In this document: one piece after another, positions 1-11,094 of the stretch
How the letters are laid out: each line of letters begins with the position of its first letter
How positions within the stretch are numbered: position 1 is the first letter of the stretch
Origin: Symbiodinium natans
Lineage: Eukaryota > Sar > Dinophyceae > Suessiales > Symbiodiniaceae
Direction of reading: 5' to 3'
NCBI GenBank assembly: GCA_905221605.1
Contig: CAJNDS010001013.1
Location: 126,001-190,000 of the forward strand
DNA: 64,000 nt
Position numbers and translations under genes: made by a program
The notes under the pieces: model-generated
Databases searched by the model: none
Told to the model about the DNA's origin: nothing
What the model saw: the letters and a program-made list of their open reading frames with translations, nothing else

Positions 1-51
1 TTTAGGGTTTCCAGGGCTCTGAAATAGTTGTGGGGTGACAAGTACTCCAGG

Positions 52-1583
52 CGCAGGCTCCTGGTCCATGATGGCGCGGATCAGCCTATGCTGAACTTGG
101 AGCACCGGCAAAAGATGTAATTTTAGCTGTTGCTTAGGAATTATAGTACCCCAAAAAACTCTGTAAAGAGCATACTCCCAAGTATCCCTATACGTCCCTA
201 CTTAGGAATGATATTCCCCGAAACTTCAAACAAGGTTCCCAAGTATCCCCTAAGCAGCTGGTTGATGGGTCCCATGATGTACTGACAGAAGCCTCGCTGG
301 AGGAGCTCCCCGAGATCATCCACTTGGGCTGTGGTCCAGACCTGAGCTCCCGGCTCCAAAACCGACCTCCAAGAAACCAAAAGGCAGAACGCATATAATT
401 ATATTATCCTCAACCAAAGGAGACACATGCCAAAAAAAACTAGGGAGATTTCCTGTGTTTGAGGATGTTAAGAAACTAGTAGCTTTGGGGGGGGCCTGTG
501 AGTCTGTGAGTTTCGAATCTCTCGGCAAAGCGTGCTGGCCTTCAAAGGCCCATACTTCCCTTAGAACCTTAATTTAAATATTTTTTAAATATCCTCTTGG
601 GTTTTATATAAACAAACATAGAAAAACTAAATTCCAAAGGGGGATATAGAGGCACCTTCCGCTTGGCATTGTAGTACCAGTCTCCCCACAGTCGCTCCAT
701 CCTCGGATGGCCCGTAAAGCCCCACTGAAAAAACACTCCTGGAGATGATCTCCTCGTAAATCTTAAACCCAAGAAAGGGCAAAGAAATGCAAAGATACTC
801 CTGGATATGGTCCTCTTAAGACCAAGAAAGGGCAATTTTTAAAAACAAAACAAAACATTCCAGGGGGATCCTGCCCAGCATCATCTTGGCTTGATTCACA
901 CCCATCTTCTGGGCGTAGATCTTGGCGAAGCGCTCGGTGCTGAAGCCCCAGCCGTGTAGGCCGCTGCCGAAGGCGACGTTTCCGATGCCCGGGTCCATCT
1001 GCAAGCTTCCCATGGAGGTGTCGCTGTAGGTGGCAATTATGACGTTCACGTTCTCGATGGCGCTCCGGAAGCGGCAGTACATCTCCTCGACGTCCATCTG
1101 CATTTCCAGGATGCAGCGGTCCACCTTGTTCACGAACAGGCAAGGCTTGACTCGTTCCTGAAGTGCCTGCCGCAGCACTGTCTCAGTTTGAACTGCACAG
1201 CCCTCGATGCAGTCGACGACAACGATGGCCCCGTCGGTGATGCGCAAGGCTGCTGTCACTTCTGAAGAGAAGTCCACATGGCCAGGGGAGTCGATGAGGT
1301 TGATGAGGTGAGGCTGAGGCCCACCACCATCCTCACAGTCGTGCTCAAAGAAGAGGGTCACGCCGGTGCTCTTGATGGTGACCCCACGCTCCTGCTCGTC
1401 CTTCCGCCCCTGCATGAACTTCGCATCACCGGCCGACTTGTTGGAGATGATGCCGGCCCTGGAAAGCAGGGAGTCGGCCAGGGTGGTTTTGCCGTGGTCC
1501 ACGTGGGCGATGACGCTCATGGAGCGGATGCTCTCGGTCTTGTCCATGATGGCACGCACCTGCTCCACGGAGAACTGCGGCAT
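52..1583 (-). CDS. EEF2: Elongation factor 2 (eEF2), 5' part, four exons, runs off left edge
   Basis: eEF2 is the cytosolic GTPase that moves tRNA and mRNA on the ribosome. Exons read on the minus strand: 883-1583, 656-701, 259-341, then from 85 to about 52 (end unresolved). The start ATG at 1581-1583 gives [13 protein letters not shown], the usual eEF2 N-terminus. Visible GTPase motifs: P-loop AHVDHGKT (residues 26-33), switch I RGVTIKS (66-72), DSPGH (98-102), NKVD (152-155). Exon 2 gives [14 protein letters not shown], exon 3 VWTTAQ...[14 protein letters not shown], exon 4 LIRAIMDQE, all collinear with the family. Introns: 702-882 (GA-AG), 342-655 (GT-AG), 86-258 (GC-AG); every acceptor is AG|G. 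About one third of a roughly 840-residue protein is present; domains II-V lie beyond the window. The frame stays open upstream of the ATG to 1751, so a longer N-terminus is possible but unlikely. Identity is secure; the end of exon 4 is not. Confidence 0.95.
86..258 (-). mobile_element. eEF2 intron 3, introner-like (family D)
   Basis: This GC-AG intron starts GCTG followed by CTTAGGGGATACTTGGGA, and the next exon also starts GCTG. After its own first four bases, the RecQ intron at 48552-48813 begins with nearly the same sequence (CTTAGGGATACTTGGGAG), and both carry GGTACTATA..TTCCTAAG further in. Two unrelated genes therefore share an intron that looks like one element with a 4-base target duplication. 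Confidence 0.7.
702..882 (-). other. eEF2 intron 1, GA-AG type
   Basis: The reading frame forces removal of 181 bases between AAG AT and GATGGAG. The intron begins GATG and the downstream exon begins GATG. No GT or GC donor fits the frame. Inside are two similar segments, each with TGCCCTTTCTTGG followed by TCCAGGAGT, so part of the intron is tandemly duplicated. Confidence 0.8.
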
Positions 1584-1599
1584 CACCCCAAGGACAAGG

Positions 1600-2140
1600 C
1601 CCCCCAAGCGGGGGGGGAGTGGAGGAGCCTGGTGTGACAAAGCTGCTTTGAGCACTCTTCGAGGCATGCCCCGCCCTGACGCACCCGGTCCCTGGCCTGT
1701 AGATCCTTTCAGGAATGCGGCTCCCAGATGCTGATGCTCCAAAACTATCAAATCCTAAAACCTAATAAGCTCCAAGGCCCTGGTTCTTCATAGGGAATGG
1801 GGGAATGATGGACCCTACATAATCCCTTAAAGGGTATATATATATATATGTGTACCCTAAACATCCCAAAGCATTAAACCCGACATCAGCCCTGGGGGGT
1901 TCGGATTCTGCCTTAGGTGTGAGCTTGGCTTCCCTGACTTGACTAACTTCTGAACCCCCCACAAAAAGTTTAACTTCTTGGCTCCTTATTGTAGTTTCTA
2001 CAAAAAAAACCCAAAAGGTTAGAGCCCCAAGAGCCAGCCAGAAGAAAGCCAAGTTGATTCTGTTCTTAACTACAGGACCAGAAATTTTTCTAGGTCTAGG
2101 TATCCGTGAACCCTACAACCTAAACCACGAAAACAACACG
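1600..2140. other. eEF2 upstream region, no gene seen
   Basis: This stretch lies 5' of eEF2 on the minus strand and should hold its promoter and any trans-splice acceptor. I see a short TA run at 1835-1852 but no TATA-like or spliced-leader motif I would defend. Minus-strand ORFs here look like chance. Confidence 0.3.
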
Positions 2141-2142
2141 AA

Positions 2143-2222
2143 CTCTAAACCCTAAACCCTAAACCCTAAACCCTAAACCCTAAACCCTAAACCCTAAACC
2201 CTAAACCCTAAACCCTAACCTA
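2143..2222 (-). repeat. Interstitial telomeric array, CCCTAAA on +
   Basis: About eleven near-perfect CCCTAAA heptamers, the dinoflagellate/plant type telomere unit, in the interior of the sequence. Confidence 0.95.
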
Positions 2223-2411
2223 AACCCCAAGCCCTGTAAGCCTTCTAACTCCTACAACCCAAAAGCGTAAACCCAAAACCCTAAACCCTAAACCAAAGGC
2301 GAACCGGAGAGATGTCCTTATCGGCTGCGCCGAAGGCCCTGGCCTCTACGATCCACAAGCGTGTTTAGGGTCAAGGGTTTGGTTGCTCGAGGTGCAAACC
2401 AGAGCCTCCAA

Positions 2412-2510
2412 TACCCCTTTAGTTGAGGAATATTCCTTAAACCCTCTAAGGAACCTGAGTAGATTTTAAGGAATTATTCCTTCTAAAGCATAATCAAGAA
2501 CCCAAATGTA
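2412..2510. mobile_element. Family C palindromic element
   Basis: It reads CCTCCAATACCCC, GAGGAATATTCCTTAAACC, AAGGAACC, then TTTTAAGGAATTATTCC: the diverged inverted arms seen best at 3657-3766. Confidence 0.6.
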
Positions 2511-2671
2511 CTTTAAGAAATAGGGCCTGAACTACGGGGGGCAATGGAGACTTCGGGGGGGACCCGGGAGCCCAAAGTACGCTCTCCGACTTTCGAAGGA
2601 CAAGGTGCCCTGGGGAAGATGGCGATGTGAGTCGCCTCTGCCTTCGTGCCCCGGGTGGCTCTGCGGAGCGG

Positions 2672-2759
2672 GGTTTAGGGTTTAGGGTTTAGGGTTTAGG
2701 GTTTAGGGTTTAGGGTTTAGGGTTTAGGGTTTAGGGTTTTAGGGTTTAGGGTTTAGGGG
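2672..2759 (+). repeat. Interstitial telomeric array, TTTAGGG on +
   Basis: About twelve TTTAGGG units with one 8-base variant. It faces the opposite way from the array at 2143-2222, so the GC-rich island near 2290-2350 lies between arrays of opposite orientation. Confidence 0.95.
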
Positions 2760-2907
2760 GCTTCGGGCTTAGGGTTTAGGGGGCTTAGGGGGTTCATAGG
2801 GCTCAGGGCTCCCTGAGCCCTAGAAGGCTCACCTCCAAGACAGGAAACGATGGGTCTCCAATGGGATCCCAAGGAATGCAGATGTTAGAATCACAACAAG
2901 ACATTGT

Positions 2908-2985
2908 ATGTATATATGTATGTGCATATATAAATATAAATATAAGTGTATATATATATATATTATAATTATTTATATTTATTTG
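2908..2985. repeat. TA-rich microsatellite
   Basis: TATATG/TATATA and AAATAT runs. No gene seen in 2800-3380 beyond a chance ORF. Confidence 0.85.
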
Positions 2986-3387
2986 TGTGCTTATTTATGT
3001 TTTTGGGTATGCATACCTTGGTCCTCCCAAAACAAAGCCAGGGGCCGAGCCTTCAGGACTTAGGATCGAGTATTCCAAGTCATTCATGACAAACCGCCTT
3101 GAACCCTACTCTATCCTCAAGCCCTACGCCCCACAGATGAGCAGAGAAGAAACTTGTTGTTTTTCCCTACTTGGGATGGCCTTAAAACCCTGAAAAGCAT
3201 TTTACGTATAGGGTCCCATACAAAATTAAGGGAAAACAGAATATCCCAAAAGCCACCCTAGCTGCACAGCTTGGCCTAAGTCTACATCGTATCAGCTCCA
3301 CAGCCGGAGACCCGACGGCTCAACCACCCGGACTCCAAAACCTGTGAACTTCTGAGGCCCGCAACCCGACAAGCCCTACAGAACCCT

Positions 3388-3513
3388 ACTTGGAGGTTCA
3401 TGGGTATACTTAGAACTACAGGTATAAGTCTACCTATAACCTACTTAGGGGACTTAGGGGGGCTTATAAGTACAGTTATAACTAGGGTTATAAGTACCCT
3501 GAACCTCCAAGTA
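3388..3513. mobile_element. Family A palindromic element (MITE-like)
   Basis: It starts TACTTGGAGGTTCATGGGTA and ends CCTGAACCTCCAAGTAG, the reverse complement. Internal arms carry TATAAGTA and TTATAAGTACCC. About 125 bp, non-coding. At least thirteen more copies or fragments occur in the window. Confidence 0.85.
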
Positions 3514-3656
3514 GAAGCCCGCTTAAACCGTTCCAACCCTAAGAAGCAATGCAGTCCTTGAACGAACCTATGAAGCCCCTAAACACGATAAGCCCTGTAA
3601 GTTCCAACCCTAAGAAGCACGTGTAGACCTTAAATAGCCCCATAGGCACGAACCCA

Positions 3657-3766
3657 AAGAGCCCAATATTGCTTAATTAAGCAATATACCTTAAATCATA
3701 TAGGGGTCCTTAATATGATTTAAGGAATATTCCTTAATTAAGCAATATTGGGCTCTTTGGGAATCC
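3657..3766. mobile_element. Family C palindromic element, best copy
   Basis: It is close to a perfect long inverted repeat: GAGCCCAATATTGCTTAATT on the left and AATTAAGCAATATTGGGCTC on the right, with ATACCTTAAATCATAT against ATATGATTTAAGGAATATT inside. No ORF. The sequence would fold into one long hairpin. Confidence 0.9.
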
Positions 3767-4259
3767 CGATAAGCCCCTCTCAAGCCCTTAGGCTTAATGA
3801 AGCAGAAGCTGCCAGCGCGCTCGGCATCAGAAAGAAGGTTTTGACCTGGCAAGCTGTCGAGCCCATCAAATCACCGACGGTAGCTTGAATTTGGAGAAGG
3901 TACCTGAGTTCGTAGCGAGGACCCCTGAACAGCGCAAAAGGTCTTTCTTAGCCAAGTAATATTGGGCTTTGGGGTTTTGGAATTGAAGCAGACGTTGTCC
4001 AGAGCTTTAAGTGCGATGAAGGATTTCGTGTTGAGCAACAGGTCCTGCCTGGCCGCTGAAGCGCGTGGACAGGAAGAGCACCAGGTGTGACACGACCTGT
4101 AGGAAAGGTTGCCGGAAGGATCGGTTCCGGGGACAATAAATAACCAAGTCCCAAAATCCCAAATCTGGAGTCCTACAACCGATCAAAACCTGTGAATTGT
4201 TAGGGGCCCCTGCTTGCGTTAGGATTTCTTAAGACATTGAGAGTTCATAATGTTTGGGG

Positions 4260-4900
4260 TTTTCTAGGGGAATGACCCTAAACCCTAAACCCTATAACCC
4301 TATAACCCTAAATGCCCTTCTTGGCGAGGTCCCGGGTCGCTCTTGTGTTCTTCTCATGCGCGGCCCATGCACAATTCTAGGCCGCAGAGCATCCTAGGAA
4401 TGAAAGGTACCCTTTTTGGCTTAGGGGCTTCAGGGTTTAGGGTTTAGGGTTTAGGGGCTTGTAAGAGAAAAGGGAATAAGGGCCTACTCTGGGTCCTGAT
4501 CCTTGTGCTGTCAAGTGTTTTCGATGCATAACAGAAGACTGGTCGGTGCTCAGAGCCCTACGCATCTACCTACTAGGCTCCACCCCAGGTCAGTTCCCCC
4601 TTGGGTTCCACATTTTGCGGGGAAGCGTGTAAGGGGTAGAAGGGTTTAGTTTCGGGTTTATCATTACAGAGGCTCCCCCCCGTTGTAAGAACCTGCAAGC
4701 AGTCTTTCTGCAGTGAGGCCACGTAAATGAGTAGGAACTGCTTCGCCGAGCGATCCCATCCCAAGCCGAAATACTGCTCCCAAGTGAGCCATGCCTCGGA
4801 ATTTAGGGCTTAGGGTTTAGGGTTTGGGGTTTAGGGTGTAGGGTGTAGGGTTTAGGGTTTAGGGTTCAGGGTTTAAAGGGGGCCTAGTTTAGGGACTGGG
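4260..4900. repeat. Scattered degenerate telomere repeats
   Basis: Short runs at 4272-4310 (CCCTAAA/CCCTATAA), 4434-4456 and 4803-4876 (TTTAGGG with GTGTAGGG variants). The sequence between them holds only chance ORFs. Confidence 0.75.
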
Positions 4901-6970
4901 GTCCCTTATTAAAGCCAATGCAACATTATTGGATTCCCTGGATGCCAGCCAAGCCTTTGTAACTCGAGCCCCCCACTCAGGTCGTCGTCCGATGTCAAAC
5001 ATTCGGTTCTGTACTGGCAGACTTTCAGCTTTAAAGGTTTGTTCTGCGCATTGAAGTACTATTAGTTACAGGAATGCTCTTTGCCCTGTCACGTTCACCC
5101 AAATTCGTTCGTGGTGGGCGGTCAAGACCGACAGGTGGGATGGCTTCTGGGGTCTTTTGAGGCAAACGGGTGATCTGACCTCTCGTCTCTTCACCCTTGG
5201 TCATGTCGCGGCCTTGGAACTGCATGCCAGATTACAGGTCTCTCTCTCGCTCTCTCTCTGACTCTCGCTTTTGCCCCGGATTCACCCTCGGAAGCTGTTG
5301 GACTCCAGGTTTATAATTGGCTGGCGCGGATGAAAAGAATTTGCATGCTGTGGTAAACGCCTGTTGGCCGTTCATGGTCGTGCTTGAACTTCAAGTTGCA
5401 AAAGCCACAAGGACACGAAATCACCGGCCTTTCTGAGACAAGAACAAGAATAAAAGCCCACGTAAGGAAGCGCACGCACAAAGCACATCAACATCACACA
5501 CAAAACAGACTGCTGATGAACGACGCTTGGTCTTACCTTGTCACTAGGCTAGCTCTGAAGCCTTGCAACTTGTTTGCTGGGGTCATTTCTCGAGAAAACC
5601 AGAAAGTACATAAACATGGGGATCGCATGAATCCCCTTTTCTGTATTTGGATGCCATTTCCTTAGAACGAGAATGACCCATAGCAACCGAATGTAGAATA
5701 CCGCCTGCAGCATCTAATCCTTCCGCTTTCAAACTGGTTGTCGCATGTACCCCCACGTCCCCGACATCGTTAACCACAACGGCACGAGTGATGGAATCAT
5801 TGATCACCAAGGAATAGAACTGCTGTATACGGGTTTGTTTCGGAGTCTTTTGGCCTTGGGGATTGGCAAGAGCAAAACCCTTTCCAATTAGAACGGGATT
5901 TAACATCAGGAAAGCTACGAACGAACGGAAGAAGACAAAACAAAGACGCCCAATAAGCTTCATATCCGTATTCGCGACAAACCCCATAATCACAACAATA
6001 CGTAAATATTATTTCCTGTGTTGCTCTTAGTGTTGCTTCTTTGCGCTCGTTTGCTCGCTCATCTCAGCGGCTGACAAACATCATGGTTCGTTCAACGATT
6101 CGTAACCTACGCGGCAGGGCTTTGTCGATTTCCAAAGGTTAGCACGATTACCGGGGCATCGCTTTAGAATAAGCACACGTCTTCGGAAAACGGAATGCGC
6201 GCGACATCAAGAACTAACCAGAATTCGAATCCATCTCAGCACAAGGAGAAACACATAATATGCCAGAGCCTACCCGAGTCGCTTCCTCTGTCGCCCAGCG
6301 CAAGCTCGAAACTTAACCGTCTAAAGCTTTACAACTCATGGGAGTTTGTTTGAACATTAAGGGTCCATTTCTTGTGATGCTTTCGAGGCATGACTTACAC
6401 AAAAGACCCTCATACTTACTGTTGGTTAGCAGTTAGCAGGGCATGAGGGAATGAGGGCCCTATATATAACTTTAAGGGATTATGTAGGTTACCTTATTCC
6501 CCATTCCCTGATAACAAACAGTAAGCATAAACGGACCCAAATCCAGAACAAGCCCTCTCACGCAAGCCAGGTGGCGAGTTGAACCTGCGACACAGCTGGG
6601 ACCTGCAAGGCACAACAAGCTGCAGAGAAACTGCTGCGACAAGAGGATTTCCAACCTTGTGAGCCCAACCTGAGAGGAAACATACCTATTGTTTGCGCGG
6701 GCTTAAGACTCCTTACCTTTAAGTACGCGATTGTAGACTCTGTAGACCCTACACACTTACACTTGCTAGCCCAGTAACCGTATTGAAATAAGGGTGCCTT
6801 TTTTGTGGGCTGGCGATGTTAGAAGGGAACCTAGAACCAAGAACAGGGAAGAGGGTACCACTGGGCCACTGGGCTATACACAGCTGCAAGAGAACAAAAA
6901 ACAGCACCCGAGCAGAACGCGCTGCCAAGACCACTCTAAGAGCACCTCACGACCTCGCCAAGACCACTCA
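4880..6970. other. 2 kb stretch without telomere repeats, unassigned ORFs
   Basis: Unlike its surroundings this stretch has no TTTAGGG units. A short CT run lies at 5234-5262. A minus-strand ORF at 5583-5993 (136 aa) has an internal MKLIGRLCFVFFRSFVAFLM segment that resembles a signal peptide or membrane anchor. I recognise no domain in it. It could be a real small gene, a decayed one or chance. Confidence 0.3.
6764..6877. mobile_element. Family B palindromic element
   Basis: The left end is TAGCCCAGTAACCGTATT, followed by AATAAGGGTGCCTTTTTT. The right side is GAGGGTACCACTGGGC. The inverted ends and A/T-rich arms match copies at 18808, 34388, 52911, 56938 and 57777. Confidence 0.75.
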
Positions 6971-6976
6971 AAGATA

Positions 6977-7310
6977 AGTAGGGTTTAGGGTTCAGGGGTT
7001 CAGGGTTTCAGGGTTTGAGGGTTAGGGTTTAGGGCTTAGGGCCTAGGGTCTCGACCCCTCCCAAATCGCGCTACTCTTAAACGTCTCCGAGAGACCTCAA
7101 GGGCAAAAGGTGGTGGCTGCTAAGTCTTCGCGACGCAGAGCGATGGAAGCCCCAAAAGTGCATTGACCCTAAACCCTAAACCCTAAACCCTAAACCCTAA
7201 ACACTAAACCCTACAAGGCGGGATTCGCGATTTGGGCCACGGAATGTGCACACGGGACCTGGGGGAGAGAGCCATTTGTCATATGTTTAGGGTTTAGGGT
7301 TTAGGGTTAT
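6977..7310. repeat. Telomere-repeat clusters around two GC-rich islands
   Basis: Degenerate TTTAGGG at 6977-7047, CCCTAAA at 7166-7215, TTTAGGG at 7285-7310. The islands 7050-7165 and 7216-7284 are open in more than one frame and may be exons, but I cannot choose a frame. Confidence 0.7.
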
Positions 7311-7765
7311 CAATGTGGACGCCTTGGCTTTTGCTATGCAGAAGCATGCAGAGGTGACTTTCAATGTCCCGCGGCCACCCCCTTGCCGAGGCGAGGGTGC
7401 GATTTTGGACCCAAAACGAGCACCACTCCCTTACAATCCAGGTGAAAGGAACTTCCGCCCGCGGCCTTCTCTCTGTCACATTAAAACCTCATAGCGTTAC
7501 CACGCTGTTCATGGGGGAATACGGAACACACCTGTTAACGACATAAGAGTGTCCTGACAGTGAGTTCAAAGGAATTTGGCTTTCTGAGAATGAGATGCCA
7601 CTCTTGAACAACTCACAACCTTTTGAGGACGCCCGAACGTACCCTCGCACGCCAGACCCCAAGAGTAGATACCCCAGTTCCCCACAAGAAGGACGCCCTG
7701 CTTTAGCTGAATTACGTTGAAAGAGACCCTGACTCTAGAAAGGCATAAGGGTACTACGGGGCATC

Positions 7766-8385
7766 TTATAGAGACTCTGTCTGACAGATAGTGTGTGGAT
7801 GGCTATGATGGCTTCTTTGGAGAAGCTGCTCCTTGTACAAAGGATAAAGCACAGTGGAGATCAGAGGTTGGAAGTGGACACATTGATTCAAACCCACTCG
7901 ATCTTTAAAGAAGCACTGGGCTACCCGAATCTTGGGCTCCGGCAAGCAGCCACAAAACTCTGAGCACAAATCCAAAATTCCAGGTTCGGTAGCCTGACTG
8001 GACCTGAGCAGGAAAAAGTCTAATATCTCTGGCTGAAGTTCACTGAACGGAAGCTCTTCTACTTGGAGGTTCATGGGTACTTATAAGTAGGGATATAGCT
8101 ATAGCAACGATACTTATAACCGTCATTAGGGGACTCATAACCCAACTTACAATTCCCCATTCATCTCCAAGTAGGGGCCATGAGGTAGCCAAAGGCTTGC
8201 CTAATCAAAGATATCTTGTCTATAGTATGGCACGCACTGCGTTGACATTTCTCCCCTGTATTTCTGGCTAACCAGCAAGACTTACTCATTTTTTCAAGCC
8301 GGGTCCCAGGTCCTAGTTCAAGTTCAAGTATATGTTCCTTGGCTTCTGCGTTGGAGGTCGCTGACACGGGAACCTGTGGTGTCAA
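7766..8385 (-). pseudogene. Possible minus-strand gene remnant interrupted by a family A element
   Basis: Two minus-strand ORFs, 8161-8385 and 7766-8074, flank the palindromic element at 8059-8176. Both have protein-like composition and no telomere repeats. No domain is recognisable. If the element is spliced out they could form one protein; the exact junction does not give a clean GC/GT/GA-AG intron, so a disrupted gene or chance is equally possible. Confidence 0.25.
8059..8176. mobile_element. Family A palindromic element
   Basis: Left arm CTACTTGGAGGTTCATGGGTA, right arm CATTCATCTCCAAGTAG. It sits between two minus-strand ORFs. Confidence 0.8.
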
Positions 8386-8469
8386 AGTGCTTAAAAGCGC
8401 TTCACAAGGGTCTAACAGAGGGCTTCAAAGGGTTTAAAAGGGGTCTATTTGGGTTTAGTAAAGAGGGCT

Positions 8470-8660
8470 TTAAGTACCCTAAACCCTAAACCCTAAACGC
8501 GAAACCCTAAACCCTGCGGTTAAGAGGCTTTAGGTTCAGCAGCACCTCCCTGGTGTCGGGTGACATTGAGATGGGACGAACACCAACGAGACCGGACGTC
8601 TTGAAAGCCGAATCCCACACCTGCGGTTCAGGGTTTAGGGTTTAGGGTTTAGGGCTTCGG
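8470..8660. repeat. Short telomeric arrays flanking an island
   Basis: CCCTAAA at 8478-8515 and TTTAGGG at 8628-8655 flank about 110 bp of unique sequence. A tandem repeat of TCCCTAACCCCTACACCC follows at 8670-8725. Confidence 0.8.
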
Positions 8661-9229
8661 GTGACATCGTCCCTAACCCCTACACCCGAGTCATCCCTAA
8701 CCCCTACACCCCCATCATCCCTAACCCAAGAAGCCCTGAACCGCTGAGGTCGAGAACAATTTCCAGCGAGGATGGATCAGGCTCGTCGTCGCCCATTGGG
8801 ACGGCGGAGAAGCGCCTTTTTCGGTGTCATCTTGAATCTCAAGGGAAGCTTCTCAGGGTAGCTTCATGGTCCCGTCGTATGGACCCTAACCAGGGGACCC
8901 CTAACATACCGAAAAAGTTTCATTTGCCGGGCTGCTCCGTTCAAGGTAGCATAGGGAGGGGCATGTTTCATTAGAACTATGGACACAGGTGCAGGAATTC
9001 TGTCCGGGAGGATGAAAAAAAACATTCCAGCGCCCAGATACTCCTCACTACAGACAATACATTGCTTCAAACTGGGACCAGCATCCCCTCTATGAAGTAA
9101 GGTTTATGTTACGTGTGCGCCACAACGGGACAGCAATTTTATGCACTCAACCATGATTACAAGGAGTCGATATACACTCACCCATTGCAATAACAGCAAT
9201 ACAAACCCTGCTGCATATGGTTTACGAAA

Positions 9230-9420
9230 ACAACGGACCCCTCATGTAGAATAATAAGGACGCCAATAAGGTGCCCCAAATATCGTCAACCCCCCATATG
9301 GGTACTTCCCCAAATAGGGGTACGTACCCCCTTTACACCCCAAATAGAATAGAATCCCCTTAGAAGGACCCCCTCAATAAGGTACCCCTAATATCGCAAA
9401 CCCCCATATAGTATGAGGTG
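9230..9420. repeat. Diverged inverted/tandem element with CCATATGG core
   Basis: The motif TAAGGTGCCCCAAATATCG..CCCCCCATATG recurs as TAAGGTACCCCTAATATCG..CCCCCATATAG about 130 bp later. A related copy lies at 60955-61050. No coding potential seen. Confidence 0.5.
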
Positions 9421-9599
9421 TCGATCCGTCGTTTACGGGGGTCCTGGGCCTCTGGGTAAGAGTGCAAGTGAGAGTGCTGACCTCGCCTTCAGTTTTCAAG
9501 CTTGCCACATGATGATTGTCCTGCTGTGTCTGTGCGCTGCAACATCTGAGGATTTAGGGTTTAGTTTGTTGTTTCCGATGTTTTTTTTGAAGTGTAGTA

Positions 9600-10320
9600 G
9601 GGTTTAGGGTGTATATAGGGCTTAGGGCTTAGGGCTCAGCGGTTGAGGATTCAGGGCAGCCCTAAGGGTTTAGGGTTTAGGGCCCTTGAGGCGCTTTGGA
9701 GGTCGAGGGCGTCTAGAGCTTGAAGGGCTTCCAAGGTGTGGACTAGGGCTTCGAAGTTCGAAAGGGGCCTCGAGGGTGTGTAAGTGGGCTTCTTTAGGGG
9801 TTTGGGGTTTGGGGTTTGGGGTGTGGGGTTTGGGGTTTGGGGTTTAGGGTTTAGGGTTTAGGGTTAGCGCTTCAAGCAGGGCGAAGGGGTCTCGGTTGAC
9901 AAGGGAGTTGGGCTGCCTTCCATGCCTGCAAGCCCCAGAGCCCTCAAACCTGAAGGCGCACACTTCCACGCCCTAGCCCTAAACCCTAAACCCTAAACCC
10001 CAAACCCTAAATCCTAAACCCTGAACCCTAAACCCCAAACCCTAAACCCTAAACCCAAAAACCTAAACCCTAAACCCCGGCCTGCAGTGCGCATGCTTGC
10101 TGCCCTTCTCCTTAGCTTAGGGATCAGGGATCCGGGTGGGGTATGGGGTGTAGCTGAGGGCTTGTCAGGTTAGGGTTTACGGTTTAGGGCCAAGGTGGGA
10201 GGGTTTAGGGTTTAGGGTTTAAGGGTTAGGGGTTAGTGTTTAGGGTTTAGGGCTTAGGGTTTAGGGATTTAGGATTTAGGGCTTAGGGTTTAGGGTTTAG
10301 TTTGAAAAAGGCAGCAATTT
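9600..10320. repeat. Dense degenerate telomere-repeat region
   Basis: TTTGGGG/TTTAGGG at 9796-9865, CCCTAAA/CCCCAAA at 9975-10078 and TTTAGGG at 10200-10301, with variants throughout. No gene seen. Confidence 0.85.
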
Positions 10321-10619
10321 CAGAGAAACGAAGCTAAAGCCTTGCAGTGTGAAGAATTCGCTCGGAGGTCTACGGTTGTTGATGCGTCCCAGCTGTTAGC
10401 ATGATTGGAGAACTGGGGCTCAGGGTTGCAAGGGTTATCTATTTCCCAGCCAAGCCTCTTCTTCTTCCACCTCTGAGCTCGGTAGCAAGCTGTTCTTCAA
10501 AAGCAGCCTGCAAAGGGTCTACTGTAGTGGTCAAGACTAAGGCTTCCTGGGTTTAGGGTTTCCCAACCTCTTCTTCAGCGTCTTCGAAATACTTCCGTCG
10601 GGCTTTGAGAGACTAGATT

Positions 10620-10710
10620 CGGGTTTAGGGTTTAGGGTTTAGGGTTGAGGGTTTAGGGTCGAGGGTGTAAGGGTTTAGGGTTGAGCGTTTAGGGTCAAGG
10701 GTTTCGGTAG
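10620..10710 (+). repeat. Degenerate TTTAGGG array
   Basis: TTTAGGG, TTGAGGG and GTCGAGGG variants. The region to 11090 has chance ORFs only. Confidence 0.7.
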
Positions 10711-11094
10711 GTGAAACCCTCACGCCTTCACACACTGTAAAGATCGTCTTTGCACGTGCTTCGAAGATGGAGATCGACTGGGGGCCGAAGAAACAACTCT
10801 CCAAACCACCGACCACCGGAGTAAGGGCTTCGGGTTGCTGAGCATATTGACATTACAGTGGGTACTTTGGGCTGCTGTATTACAAAAGACAGGGATGTTA
10901 CGGGGATGATATTGGTACTTCGTGCAGTATAGGCTCCATCAGCCCGGCTAAACGGGTACAATTTAGGCAAAACCATAATCAAGGGTACCGACATGTGGGG
11001 AGCGAGCTCGACAGGTTACCCGGAACCCTCAACCCACTCCCCTTCAGAATGTCAGGGTTTAGGGTTTAGGGGGTTGGGGGTTTAGGGTTTAGGG

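Noticed and set aside
1278-1734. Plus-strand ORFs of about 120 aa
   Set aside because: Antisense to eEF2 exon 1.
8670-8730. CRISPR-like array
   Set aside because: Only degenerate short tandem units with no regular repeat-spacer pattern, in a eukaryotic context.
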